A DNA stretch of 15,439 bases from Aeriscardovia sp040773385 (GCA_040773385.1 JAXGWH010000032.1:1-15439); one strand, 5' to 3'. Shown: positions 7,780 through 14,619, counted from the stretch's first letter. Notes: generated by a model from the sequence alone, not told the origin. Numbers and translations are program-made.

Positions 7780-7820
7780 GACAAAAGAGGCCTTCCCGAG
7801 ATCTGCCGGGAAGGCCTCTT
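7780..7820 (-). terminator. Strong intrinsic terminator of the DUF349 gene
   Basis: A perfect 14-bp stem joins AAGAGGCCTTCCCG (7785-7798) to CGGGAAGGCCTCTT (7807-7820) around an 8-base loop. On the minus strand the stem runs into TTTT and then a T-rich stretch continuing to about 7771; the plus-strand exit is not T-rich. It lies about 110 bases after the DUF349 stop codon. The stem itself could still slow transcription coming from rel. Confidence 0.8.
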
Positions 7821-7871
7821 CGCTGTGATATCCGGCCTGTCAGTGCCGGTTGATCAGATCAGAGCGATCCA

Positions 7872-7887
7872 GGACCAGTGGTGGTCC
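7872..7887. other. GGACCA/TGGTCC hairpin overlapping the first 16-bp repeat
   Basis: GGACCA (7872-7877), loop GTGG, TGGTCC (7882-7887) form a perfect 6-bp stem; flanking CGATC and GATCG can extend it imperfectly to 7865-7893. It would lie in the 3' untranslated part of the DUF349 transcript. Confidence 0.45.
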
Positions 7888-7910
7888 AGATCGATGGTGG
7901 TCCAGATCGA
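7879..7910. repeat. Perfect 16-bp tandem duplication
   Basis: TGGTGGTCCAGATCGA occurs twice in immediate succession (7879-7894 and 7895-7910), just beyond the stop codon of the DUF349 gene. The copies are identical, which suggests a recent slippage-type duplication. Confidence 0.85.
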
Positions 7911-7928
7911 AACGATCGGATCCGTCGT

Positions 7929-9488
7929 TCAGTTCGTCTTCTTGACGGTGCTGAGCCACATCTGCTTCGTGGCCTTCTCCTGCTCGAGGGCTTCCTTCTT
8001 CTTCGGATCGACCTCGGTGGCAAGGAGCTTGTCGATCTCGGCGAGACGGCTCGTCAGCTGGCTCTCAAACGAGTTCTTGCGCTCATCCTCCTCGGGGTCG
8101 CTCGCCTTCCAAGCGGCGTCCTCGACGGCCTTGATCTGCTGCTCCACGTCGGCCATGCCCTGCTCGAGCTCGTGGATGTTGCGGCGGGGGACATAACCGA
8201 TCTGGTCCCATTCGTCCTGGATGGCGCCGAGCGCCTGACGGGCCTGACGGGCCTCCTGCAGCGTGCTGACCGGCACGAGCTTGCGGGCCTTGTCGAGCAG
8301 CTCGCGCTTCTTGGCGAGGTTGTCCTCCTCGGACTTGTCCGTCTTGTCGCGGTCGGCCTGGCGGGCGTTGAAGAACACGTCGCAGGCGGCGCGGAAGCGC
8401 GCCCAGAGCGCGTCGTCGTCGCGACGGCCGGCGCGGCCGGCGGCCTTCCAGCGGTCCATCAGCTCGTTGTAGGCGCGGGAGGTCTCGCCCCAGTCGGTGG
8501 AGTGCTCCATCGCCTCGGCCTCGGAGATGATCTGCTCCTTGGCGGCCTTGGCCTGGTCGCGCTCGGCGTCACGCTGCTTGGCCCAGGCACGGCGACGGTG
8601 GTTGAAGGTGGAGCGGGCCTGCGAGAAGCGCTTCCACAGCTCGTCGGCGGTCTTGCGGTCGAGACGCGCCTCCTTGCGTTGCACGCTCTGCCACTGGGTG
8701 AACAGGTCGCGGAACTTGTCGGCGGTGTCGCGCCAGTTGATCTGGTCTCCCAGCGAGGCGACGATGGCCTCCGCCTGCTCGACCACGGCCGTGCGGTCCT
8801 TGAGGGACTTCTCCACGGCCTTCTGGTGCCACTGCTCGATCTGCGCTTTCTTCTTCTCGGCCTGGCCGCGCACCTCGTCGAGATGCGCCCTCAGCGCCGG
8901 CAGGTCGCCGACGGCCTTCGGCTCTTTGAGGTCCTTGTCAAGGGAGGCGAGGGTCTCGTCGATCTCATGGGTACGGATGTTGCGCGAGTGGAGCCGTCCG
9001 GCGAACATATCGACGCGGGCGCGCAGATCGAGGTAACGGCGCACGAGCAGATCGACGGCCGCATCGGACTCGCCCTGCGCGTAGATGCCGACCTCGCGCC
9101 CGGTCTCGCCGTCCTTGACGAGGATGGTGCCGTCGCGAAGGATGGCGTGCGAGGCTGCCTCGGAGATGTCCTTGGCGGTGTAGGTGACCGGCGAGGGCGC
9201 GGCGGTGGCCGGCTTCTTCTTCGCGAGCGTCGCAGGGGAGGGTGCCACCGGTTTGAGAGCAGGGGCCGGCGAGGCAGGGGCTGCAGATGCGGCGGGTGCA
9301 GGATGCTGTGCGGCATCGGCTTTCTCGGCGGGCTTCTGCTCCTGTTCGTCCTGCTGCGGCTTTGCTGCTGCGGCGTTCTGGTCCCCGGCCTTCTGGCCGG
9401 TATCCTGCGCGGCCTCGGCCTTGTTCTCGGTGTTCTCAGTATCGGTGGTGGCGGACTGGCTCAGCGATGTGGTATCTGTATCGCTCAT
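7929..9488 (-). CDS. Coiled-coil protein with DUF349 repeats
   Basis: A 519-residue cytoplasmic, highly charged, mainly helical protein of the DUF349 family; no biochemical function is established that I can rely on. Residues 1-105 are Ala/Pro/Gln-rich low complexity. At about 103-170 there is a conserved beta-rich/helical head (TAKDISEAASHAILRDGTI and REVGIYAQGE), then long heptad-like helices. DUF349-type repeats are visible near 252-297 (WRDTADKFRDLFTQWQSV, LWKRFSQARSTF), 332-374 (DWGETSRAYNELMDRWKAA, LWARFRAACDVFF) and 403-445 (ALGAIQDEWDQIGYVPR). The ATG at 9488 is preceded by AAGGAG. It sits between rel and hisS, as DUF349 genes do in other actinobacteria, but here on the opposite strand. 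The neighbourhood hints at a role in translation or the stringent response; this is inference. Confidence 0.85.
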   Translation of the reverse strand: MSDTDTTSLSQSATTDTENTENKAEAAQDTGQKAGDQNAAAAKPQQDEQEQKPAEKADAAQHPAPAASAAPASPAPALKPVAPSPATLAKKKPATAAPSPVTYTAKDISEAASHAILRDGTILVKDGETGREVGIYAQGESDAAVDLLVRRYLDLRARVDMFAGRLHSRNIRTHEIDETLASLDKDLKEPKAVGDLPALRAHLDEVRGQAEKKKAQIEQWHQKAVEKSLKDRTAVVEQAEAIVASLGDQINWRDTADKFRDLFTQWQSVQRKEARLDRKTADELWKRFSQARSTFNHRRRAWAKQRDAERDQAKAAKEQIISEAEAMEHSTDWGETSRAYNELMDRWKAAGRAGRRDDDALWARFRAACDVFFNARQADRDKTDKSEEDNLAKKRELLDKARKLVPVSTLQEARQARQALGAIQDEWDQIGYVPRRNIHELEQGMADVEQQIKAVEDAAWKASDPEEDERKNSFESQLTSRLAEIDKLLATEVDPKKKEALEQEKATKQMWLSTVKKTN

Positions 9489-9560
9489 GCCTTCTCCTTG
9501 CGTGATCGCGTGCGGGTGAAGGGACCGCGGTCGAAGGCCCGGTTCCTTATCAACACTCCG

Positions 9561-9566
9561 ATTATA
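9561..9566 (-). promoter_or_regulatory. -10 box of the DUF349 gene
   Basis: A perfect TATAAT lies on the minus strand, giving a start near 9555 and a leader of about 65 bases. The -35 position (17 bases upstream) is a poor match, so only the -10 is called. Confidence 0.5.
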
Positions 9567-9569
9567 CGG

Positions 9570-9818
9570 GAACACGGATACGGGGACATGCGGTCGTCAC
9601 CATGCCCGCAGGGCCTGTCAGAACATCGTTTCCACGTCGCACCGGTCTGTCCGGAAGGAGACGTGGCAGGAGGACCGCACGTCAACCCCCCCCCATCGGA
9701 CAGTCAGACTGGCGGGGACGGAATTGCCCTGTCGGACCTCGCACCGGACCTGTCGAAATCCTCAGGCGGGCCGTTCTCCCAGGCTTGCGGGTCGGAATGG
9801 CTCTTCGGCGCCGGTTTC
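9570..9818. other. Upstream part of the 343-bp gap between the DUF349 gene and hisS, no gene recognised
   Basis: This stretch holds no convincing coding region. It contains an inverted repeat CCACGTC (9632-9638) / GACGTGG (9660-9666) with CCGG-loop-CCGG inside, and a run of nine C at 9686-9694. Many actinobacteria carry extra genes between the DUF349 gene and hisS; I see no recognisable remnant of one here. Confidence 0.5.
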
Positions 9819-9824
9819 TATGCT
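9819..9824 (+). promoter_or_regulatory. -10 box of hisS, leaderless arrangement
   Basis: TATGCT fits the actinobacterial TANNNT -10 pattern and ends 7 bases before the A of the hisS ATG, so transcription could begin on the start codon itself. There is no properly spaced ribosome site: the only purine run, GGGGGA, ends one base before the ATG. Confidence 0.45.
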
Positions 9825-9831
9825 GGGGGAC

Positions 9832-11268
9832 ATGGCAAAAGGTGCGACAGTCTCCGGTTTCCCGGAATATCTCCCGCAGGAACGCGCGGTCGAGCAGAAA
9901 ATGAAGGACATCATCACCGAGGTGTTCGAGCTCAACGGGTTCCTCGGCATCGAGACGCGCGCGGTCGAGACCGGCGCGAGCCTTCTGAAAAAAGGCGAGA
10001 CGAGCAAACAGATCTATCTGCTCTCCCGTCTGCAGGATGTGGGCCACGAAGACGACACCCCGCTTCCGGAGCGCCTCGGCCTGCACTTCGACCTCACCGT
10101 GCCGCTCTCGCGCTATGTGGTCGAGCACTCCGGCGACATCGTCTTCCCGTTCAAGCGCTACCAGATCCAGAAGGTGTGGCGCGGCGAGCGCCCGCAGGAG
10201 GGCCGCTTCCGTGAGTTCGTGCAGGCGGACATCGACGTGGTGGGCAACGGCGAGCTGCCCGAGCACTATGAGACGGAGGTCCCTCTCGTCATGCTCGAGG
10301 CGCTCTCGCGCCTGGAAAGCCTCGGTCTGCCCCATGTGACGATGCACATCAACAACAGGAAACTGTCCGAGGGCTTCTACCGCGCCATCGGCCTGAGTGA
10401 CGTGGAGGGCGTGCTGCGCGAGGTGGACAAGCTCGACAAGACGAGCCCCGAGGAGGTGGCCCGCCAGCTGATGGACACGTGCAGCGCCGACGAGGCACAG
10501 GCGCACGCCTGCCTCGACCTTGCCGAGATCCGCACGTCCGACGCCGGGCAGCTGCGCTCCCGTTTCGACGCGCTCTGCGGCCGGTACGGCGTGGACATGG
10601 CGGGGGAGCAGTACAAGGCCGCTCTCGAGGGCCTGACGACCCTCTCGACCATCGTCACCAAGGCCGACCGCATCCGCCCCGGCTCCGTCATCGCTGATCT
10701 GGCCATCGCCCGCGGCCTCGACTACTACACGGGCTCCGTGTACGAGACGTTCGTGGACGGGGTGCCGCAGCTGGGCTCCATCTGCTCTGGCGGCCGCTAC
10801 GACAACCTCGCCCGCCAGGGCAACCACAAGTACCCGGGCGTGGGCATGTCGATCGGGCTTTCCCGTCTGCTCGCCTACCTGCTGCACACCGCCGGCGCGC
10901 ACGCCAGCCGTATGTCCCCTGCCGCCGTGCTCGTAGGCGTGTGGAACGAGGATGACCGCGACCGTTCCGACGCCGTCGCCGACCGGCTGCGCGCCCGCGG
11001 CATCGCCGCCGACGTAGCGCCCAAGGCGCAGAAGATCGGCAAACAGATCCGCTATGCCTCGCGCCTGGGCATCCCCTATGTGTGGCTGCCGGCCGACCCG
11101 AACGCCGAGGAGGGCTCGGAGAACGCGACCGTCCAGGTGCGCGACATCGTCTCCGGTGACCAGAAGCAGGGCGACGTCTCCTCATGGGAACCGGATCCGA
11201 TGGCCGCACGGCCGTCTATTGTGACGGCGGACGAAAAGCCGGAACAGAATCCTCAACAGGGCAGATAA
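9832..11268 (+). CDS. hisS: Histidyl-tRNA synthetase
   Basis: Charges tRNA-His with histidine; a class II synthetase, normally a cytoplasmic homodimer. The 478-residue chain starts MAKGATVSGFPEYLP, like other bifidobacterial HisRS as I recall them. It shows the motif 2 region KRYQIQKVWRGERPQEGRFREF (108-129), the histidine-binding signature RGLDYYTGSVYETF (294-307), GSICSGGRYDNL (315-326), motif 3 YPGVGMSIGLSRL (334-346), and a C-terminal anticodon-binding domain from about 363 to 455. The last 25 residues are a polar tail. The start is set by homology and a leaderless-type promoter, because no good ribosome site exists. In-frame ATGs at 9724 and 9820 are less likely. aspS follows after 69 bp on the same strand. 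Confidence 0.95.
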   Translation: MAKGATVSGFPEYLPQERAVEQKMKDIITEVFELNGFLGIETRAVETGASLLKKGETSKQIYLLSRLQDVGHEDDTPLPERLGLHFDLTVPLSRYVVEHSGDIVFPFKRYQIQKVWRGERPQEGRFREFVQADIDVVGNGELPEHYETEVPLVMLEALSRLESLGLPHVTMHINNRKLSEGFYRAIGLSDVEGVLREVDKLDKTSPEEVARQLMDTCSADEAQAHACLDLAEIRTSDAGQLRSRFDALCGRYGVDMAGEQYKAALEGLTTLSTIVTKADRIRPGSVIADLAIARGLDYYTGSVYETFVDGVPQLGSICSGGRYDNLARQGNHKYPGVGMSIGLSRLLAYLLHTAGAHASRMSPAAVLVGVWNEDDRDRSDAVADRLRARGIAADVAPKAQKIGKQIRYASRLGIPYVWLPADPNAEEGSENATVQVRDIVSGDQKQGDVSSWEPDPMAARPSIVTADEKPEQNPQQGR

Positions 11269-11277
11269 CCGGACAGA

Positions 11278-11303
11278 CCGGGTATCAGACACCAGGTACC
11301 CGG
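11278..11303. promoter_or_regulatory. Inverted repeat in the hisS-aspS spacer
   Basis: CCGGGTA (11278-11284) and TACCCGG (11297-11303) form a perfect 7-bp inverted repeat with a 12-base spacer. No T tract follows, so it is not a terminator. It lies just before a TATAAG -10-like sequence and could be an operator or an RNA hairpin. Confidence 0.4.
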
Positions 11304-11304
11304 A

Positions 11305-11310
11305 TATAAG
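11305..11310 (+). promoter_or_regulatory. Possible internal -10 box for aspS
   Basis: TATAAG (5 of 6 to TATAAT) would start transcription near 11317, leaving about 21 bases including the ribosome site AAGAAGG (11321-11327). No matching -35 is present; the position it would occupy overlaps the left arm of the inverted repeat. Confidence 0.3.
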
Positions 11311-11337
11311 ACATTGCACCAAGAAGGACAGCACGCA

Positions 11338-13152
11338 ATGAGCTCGAGCAAATACAGGACCCACTCCAACGCCGAGATCGGTCTGCCGCTCGTCGGAAAG
11401 ACCGTGACCGTGGCCGGCTGGGTGGACCGCCGCCGTGACCTGGGAGGCATGACCTTCCTCGATCTGCGCGACCACTCCGGCCTGCTGCAGGTGGTCGCCT
11501 CCGACCCGGACATGGTCAAGGACATCCGCGCCGAATACGTGGTGCAGATCACCGGTACCGTGGCCGAGCGCCCGGACAGCCAGAAGAGCGACAACATGGT
11601 CACCGGAGACGTCGAGCTCGACGCCACAAAGGTCACCGTGCTCTCCAGCTCCAAGCAGCTGCCGTTCCAGGTGTCCTCCATCGTAGAGAACAAGGGCGAG
11701 AACACGCTGCCCGGCGAGGACGTGCGGCTCAAATACCGCTTCCTCGACCTGCGACGCCCGGCCATGCAGAGGCGCCTGTCGCTGCGCGCCAAGATGATGT
11801 GGGCCGCCCGCGAGAGCCTGCACAACATGGACTTCGAGGAGGTCGAGACCCCCGACCTGATCAAGTCCACCCCTGAGGGCGCGCGCGACTTCGTGGTCCC
11901 CTCCCGCCTGCACCCCGGCTCCTGGTACGCGCTGCCACAGTCGCCGCAGCTGCTCAAGCAGCTGCTCATGGTCTCCGGCGTGGAGCGCTACTACCAGTTC
12001 GCCCGCTGCTTCCGTGACGAGGACTTCCGCGCCGACCGCCAGCCCGAGTTCACCCAGCTCGACCTCGAGATGAGCTACGTGGGCCAGGAGGACGTGATGA
12101 AGGTGGGCGAGCGGGTCATCCACGACGTGTGGAAGGCCTGCGGCTACGACATCAAGACCCCGATCGCCCGCATCAGCTGGAAGGACGCGATGGACAAGTA
12201 CGGCTCCGACAAGCCGGACCTGCGCTTCGGCAACCAGCTGGTGGACATGACCGACTACTTCAAGGACACCCCGTTCCGTCTGTTCCGTCAGGACTATGTG
12301 GGCGCCGTGCGCTACGAGGGCGGGGCCGCCCTGCACCGCCGCCAGTTCGACGAGTGGCAGGAGTGGGCCAAGCAGCGCGGCGCCAAGGGCCTGGCCTACG
12401 CCGTGTTCAAGGACGGGCAGATCTCCGGACCGGTGGCCAAGCACCTCTCCGACGCCGAGCGCGAGGGCCTGGCCGCCAAGGTGGGCGCCACAGACGGCGA
12501 CGCCGTGTTCTTCTCCGCCGGCGACCGCGAGTCCAGCCAGCTGCTGCTGGGCATGGTCCGCCGCGAGATCGCCCGCCGACAGGGTCTGCTCGACCCGCAC
12601 AAGTTCGCCTTCGTGTGGGTGGTCGACTTCCCGCTGTTCAAGCGCACCGACGACCCGAACGACGACCACGTGCAGGTGGGCCACTCCGCCTGGAGCCCGA
12701 TGCACCACCCGTTCACCATGCCGCGCGAGGACTGGATCGATAATTTCGACAAGGATCCGGCCCACGCCATGAGCAACGCCTACGACATCGTGTGCAATGG
12801 CCTGGAGATGGGCGGCGGTTCGGAGCGCATCCACCGCACCGACATCCAGAACCGTGTGCTCAACGTGCTCGGCATCGGCAAGCAGGAGGCGCAGGAGAAG
12901 TTCGGCTTCCTGCTCGACGCCTTCCAGTACGGCGCCCCGCCGCACGCCGGCATGGCCTTCGGCTGGGACCGCGCCTCGGCCATCATGGCGGGCACGGATT
13001 CCATCCGCGACGTGATCGCCTTCCCGAAGACGCACGCCGGCACAGACCTGCTCACCGGCGCCCCGGCGCCCATCTCCGCCGCCCAGCGCGCGGAGACCGG
13101 CGTGGACGAGAAGCCGGAGGACGAGCAGGCTCAGGATTCTGCCGAAAGGTAA
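11338..13152 (+). CDS. aspS: Aspartyl-tRNA synthetase, bacterial type
   Basis: Charges tRNA-Asp with aspartate; a class II enzyme of 604 residues, normal for bacterial AspRS with its GAD insertion. Domains in order: N-terminal OB-fold anticodon-binding domain (1-105, GWVDRRRDLGGMTFLDLRD at 27-45), catalytic core starting near FLDLRRPAMQRR (135-146), motif 2 FARCFRDEDFRADRQPEFTQ (221-240), GAD insertion (about 290-425), WVVDFPLFK (427-435), and motif 3 AFGWDRASAIMAGTDSIRD (540-558). The C-terminal tail is acidic. Residue 35 is Leu where His is found in AspRS enzymes that also charge tRNA-Asn (see findings). AAGAAGG lies 10 bases before the ATG at 11338. It lies 69 bp after hisS, so cotranscription is likely, and ends at a strong terminator. 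Confidence 0.97.
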   Translation: MSSSKYRTHSNAEIGLPLVGKTVTVAGWVDRRRDLGGMTFLDLRDHSGLLQVVASDPDMVKDIRAEYVVQITGTVAERPDSQKSDNMVTGDVELDATKVTVLSSSKQLPFQVSSIVENKGENTLPGEDVRLKYRFLDLRRPAMQRRLSLRAKMMWAARESLHNMDFEEVETPDLIKSTPEGARDFVVPSRLHPGSWYALPQSPQLLKQLLMVSGVERYYQFARCFRDEDFRADRQPEFTQLDLEMSYVGQEDVMKVGERVIHDVWKACGYDIKTPIARISWKDAMDKYGSDKPDLRFGNQLVDMTDYFKDTPFRLFRQDYVGAVRYEGGAALHRRQFDEWQEWAKQRGAKGLAYAVFKDGQISGPVAKHLSDAEREGLAAKVGATDGDAVFFSAGDRESSQLLLGMVRREIARRQGLLDPHKFAFVWVVDFPLFKRTDDPNDDHVQVGHSAWSPMHHPFTMPREDWIDNFDKDPAHAMSNAYDIVCNGLEMGGGSERIHRTDIQNRVLNVLGIGKQEAQEKFGFLLDAFQYGAPPHAGMAFGWDRASAIMAGTDSIRDVIAFPKTHAGTDLLTGAPAPISAAQRAETGVDEKPEDEQAQDSAER

Positions 13153-13171
13153 TGCACGGCTGACAGCGTCG

Positions 13172-13206
13172 ATGGTGCCCGGGAACGATCCTGGGCACCA
13201 TTTTTT
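13172..13206 (+). terminator. Intrinsic terminator of hisS-aspS
   Basis: ATGGTGCCCGGG (13172-13183) pairs with CCTGGGCACCAT (13190-13201), one G-T wobble, around the 6-base loop AACGAT, followed by six T (13201-13206). Confidence 0.93.
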
Positions 13207-13280
13207 GTAGGACGGAACCGGCCTCTGGGCATTCTCGTTCGCGTATCCGGTGAAGGACTGCGATCATTCACCCCACGCAT

Positions 13281-13337
13281 AAAAAATCCCCTGCCATCGG
13301 ACGATTCAGACGAATCGAATGAAACCGATGACAGGGG
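13281..13337 (-). terminator. Intrinsic terminator of the D-hydroxyacid dehydrogenase gene, with nested hairpin
   Basis: On the minus strand CCCCTGTCATCGG (13337-13325) pairs with CCGATGGCAGGGG (13300-13288), 13 bp with one wobble, and runs into TTTTTT (13286-13281) after one A. The 24-base loop itself holds a perfect 6-bp hairpin, CGATTC-AGAC-GAATCG (13302-13317). It lies about 100 bases after the stop codon. Confidence 0.88.
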
Positions 13338-13435
13338 CGGGCGGATTCCCGGGTGTCAGAATGACGCCGTCAGGTAATCACTACCGCGTCCCGAGCAGCT
13401 GGACCAAGGGTTTCCGGCCGGGCCCGGGGCAGGGA

Positions 13436-14437
13436 TCAGAACTCACCGTGGATGGCGTTGCGCACGCGGCCGCCATTGACGATGGTCAGCGCGTCGTTGA
13501 GCGCGATGTGCACCTGGTTGCGCACGGCGGTCTTGGTGAAGAATGCCACGTGCGGGGTGATGACCACGTTCGGGCGGGCGGCGAGATTCTTGTAGTCCTC
13601 CGGCACGTCGGCGGGGGAGACCTCGTGGCCGAAGTAGGTGGTCTCGTCGGCGAGGGTGTCGAGGCCGGCGCCGGCGATCTCCTTCTTGTCGAGCGCGTCG
13701 ATGAGCGCCTGCGTGTCGACGAGGCCGCCGCGAGCCTGGTTGATGAGGATGGCGTTGGGCTTCATCATCTCGAACTCCTTGGCACCGATCATGTTGCGGG
13801 TGCTGGGGATGAGCGGGGTATGAAGGCTGATGATGTCCGACTCGCGCAGCACGGTCTCCTTGTCGACGAACTCGACGAACGGGGCGAGCGCGGGGTTTTC
13901 GAACACGTCGAAGGCGATGACGCGGGCGCCGAGGGCCTTGTAGATTTGTGCGGTGGCGCCGCCGATGTTGCCGGTGCCGATCAGGCCGACGGTGCGGGTG
14001 TAGATCTCGTCGGCGATGAGGTCGGCCGGCCAGGAGAAGTCGGCTTTGTCCATGCGCTGGTTGTATTCGCCGATGTGGCGCAGCAGGTACATGGCCTGGG
14101 TGACGCCCATCTCGGCGATGGCGCGCGGCGAGTAGACGGGCACATGGGTGACGGTGAGGTGGTGGGCGGCGGCGGCCTTGAGGTCGACCATGTCGACGCC
14201 GACCATGCGCACGGTGATCTGTTTGATGCCGTATTCCTCGAGCGCGGCGTACACGTTGTCGCTTCCCAGGGAGGTGGTCTGCATGCAGGTCAGGCCGTCG
14301 AAGCCCTTGGCCTTGGAGACGGTCTCGTCGTTGAGCGGCTCGGTGACCATCTCGACGCTGTTGCCGGTCTTCTTCTCCCATTCGTGGACGAACGGGACCT
14401 CATAGTCGTGCGTGTCGTAAAAGATGAAGCGTGCCAT
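13436..14437 (-). CDS. D-lactate dehydrogenase / D-2-hydroxyacid dehydrogenase (NAD-dependent)
   Basis: Reduces a 2-oxo acid such as pyruvate to the D-hydroxy acid with NADH. Its 333 residues match the usual length of lactobacillar D-LDH and D-hydroxyisocaproate dehydrogenase. The nucleotide-binding motif is VGLIGTGNIGG (150-160), followed by VIAFDVFENP with Asp177 at the position that favours NAD over NADP. The catalytic triad is Arg236 (NQARGGLVD), Glu265 (DTLADE) and His296 (TPHVAFFTKTAVRN), at almost the same numbering as the lactobacillar enzymes. VPVYSPRAIAEM (99-110) is the typical active-site loop. The ATG has AGGGAGG 4 bases upstream. The gene is monocistronic, with its own terminator and a long upstream region. 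D-LDH and branched-chain or aromatic hydroxyacid dehydrogenase cannot be told apart from the sequence. Confidence 0.9.
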   Translation of the reverse strand: MARFIFYDTHDYEVPFVHEWEKKTGNSVEMVTEPLNDETVSKAKGFDGLTCMQTTSLGSDNVYAALEEYGIKQITVRMVGVDMVDLKAAAAHHLTVTHVPVYSPRAIAEMGVTQAMYLLRHIGEYNQRMDKADFSWPADLIADEIYTRTVGLIGTGNIGGATAQIYKALGARVIAFDVFENPALAPFVEFVDKETVLRESDIISLHTPLIPSTRNMIGAKEFEMMKPNAILINQARGGLVDTQALIDALDKKEIAGAGLDTLADETTYFGHEVSPADVPEDYKNLAARPNVVITPHVAFFTKTAVRNQVHIALNDALTIVNGGRVRNAIHGEF

Positions 14438-14498
14438 CGGACCTCCCTGTGAGCACTGGTGCGGTGTCTCTCACCGCGTGCGGCCTTCGTCGGCCGCC

Positions 14499-14619
14499 GT
14501 TTCTATCTTTGCCGATCGGCGCCGGCCGTTCAAGCCGGTGTCGCCGATTCGCGCTGGCCGGTCCGACTTTTTGCTGCGGTTTGGCGCGGTTTCTGTTTTC
14601 CTATCTTGCGGATCGGATG
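14499..14619. repeat. Repeated TTTC-TATCTT-GC(C/G)GATCGG element, two copies
   Basis: The element TATCTTTGCCGATCGG near 14504-14519 recurs as TATCTTGCGGATCGG at 14602-14616, about 98 bp apart. Both are preceded by a GC(C/G)GTTTCT sequence, directly in the first copy and with 7 extra bases in the second. Such paired copies in a divergent promoter region suggest regulator binding sites, but this is inference. Confidence 0.5.
14511..14520. promoter_or_regulatory. 10-bp perfect palindrome GCCGATCGGC, candidate operator
   Basis: The palindrome lies in the spacer of the weak dehydrogenase promoter and inside the first copy of the repeated element. Its place between putative -35 and -10 boxes is where a repressor would act. 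No known regulator is assigned; it does not resemble a Rex site. Confidence 0.3.

Noticed and set aside
9517..9532. GAAGGGACCGCGG, resembling part of a T-box antiterminator sequence upstream of hisS
   Set aside because: The TGG part of the T-box core is missing, the specifier would fall inside the DUF349 gene, no terminator follows, and hisS looks leaderless.
9663..9831. GTG with a good ribosome-site-like GGAAGGAG upstream, opening a frame before hisS
   Set aside because: The frame does not stop before hisS, overlaps it out of frame and encodes low-complexity Pro/Gly/Ser sequence. A translated leader cannot be excluded but has no support.
7878..10214. Very long plus-strand open frame opposite the DUF349 gene
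   Set aside because: The translation is Leu/Gly/Arg-rich with no domain, lies antisense to a conserved protein and runs out of frame into hisS. High GC content explains the lack of stops.
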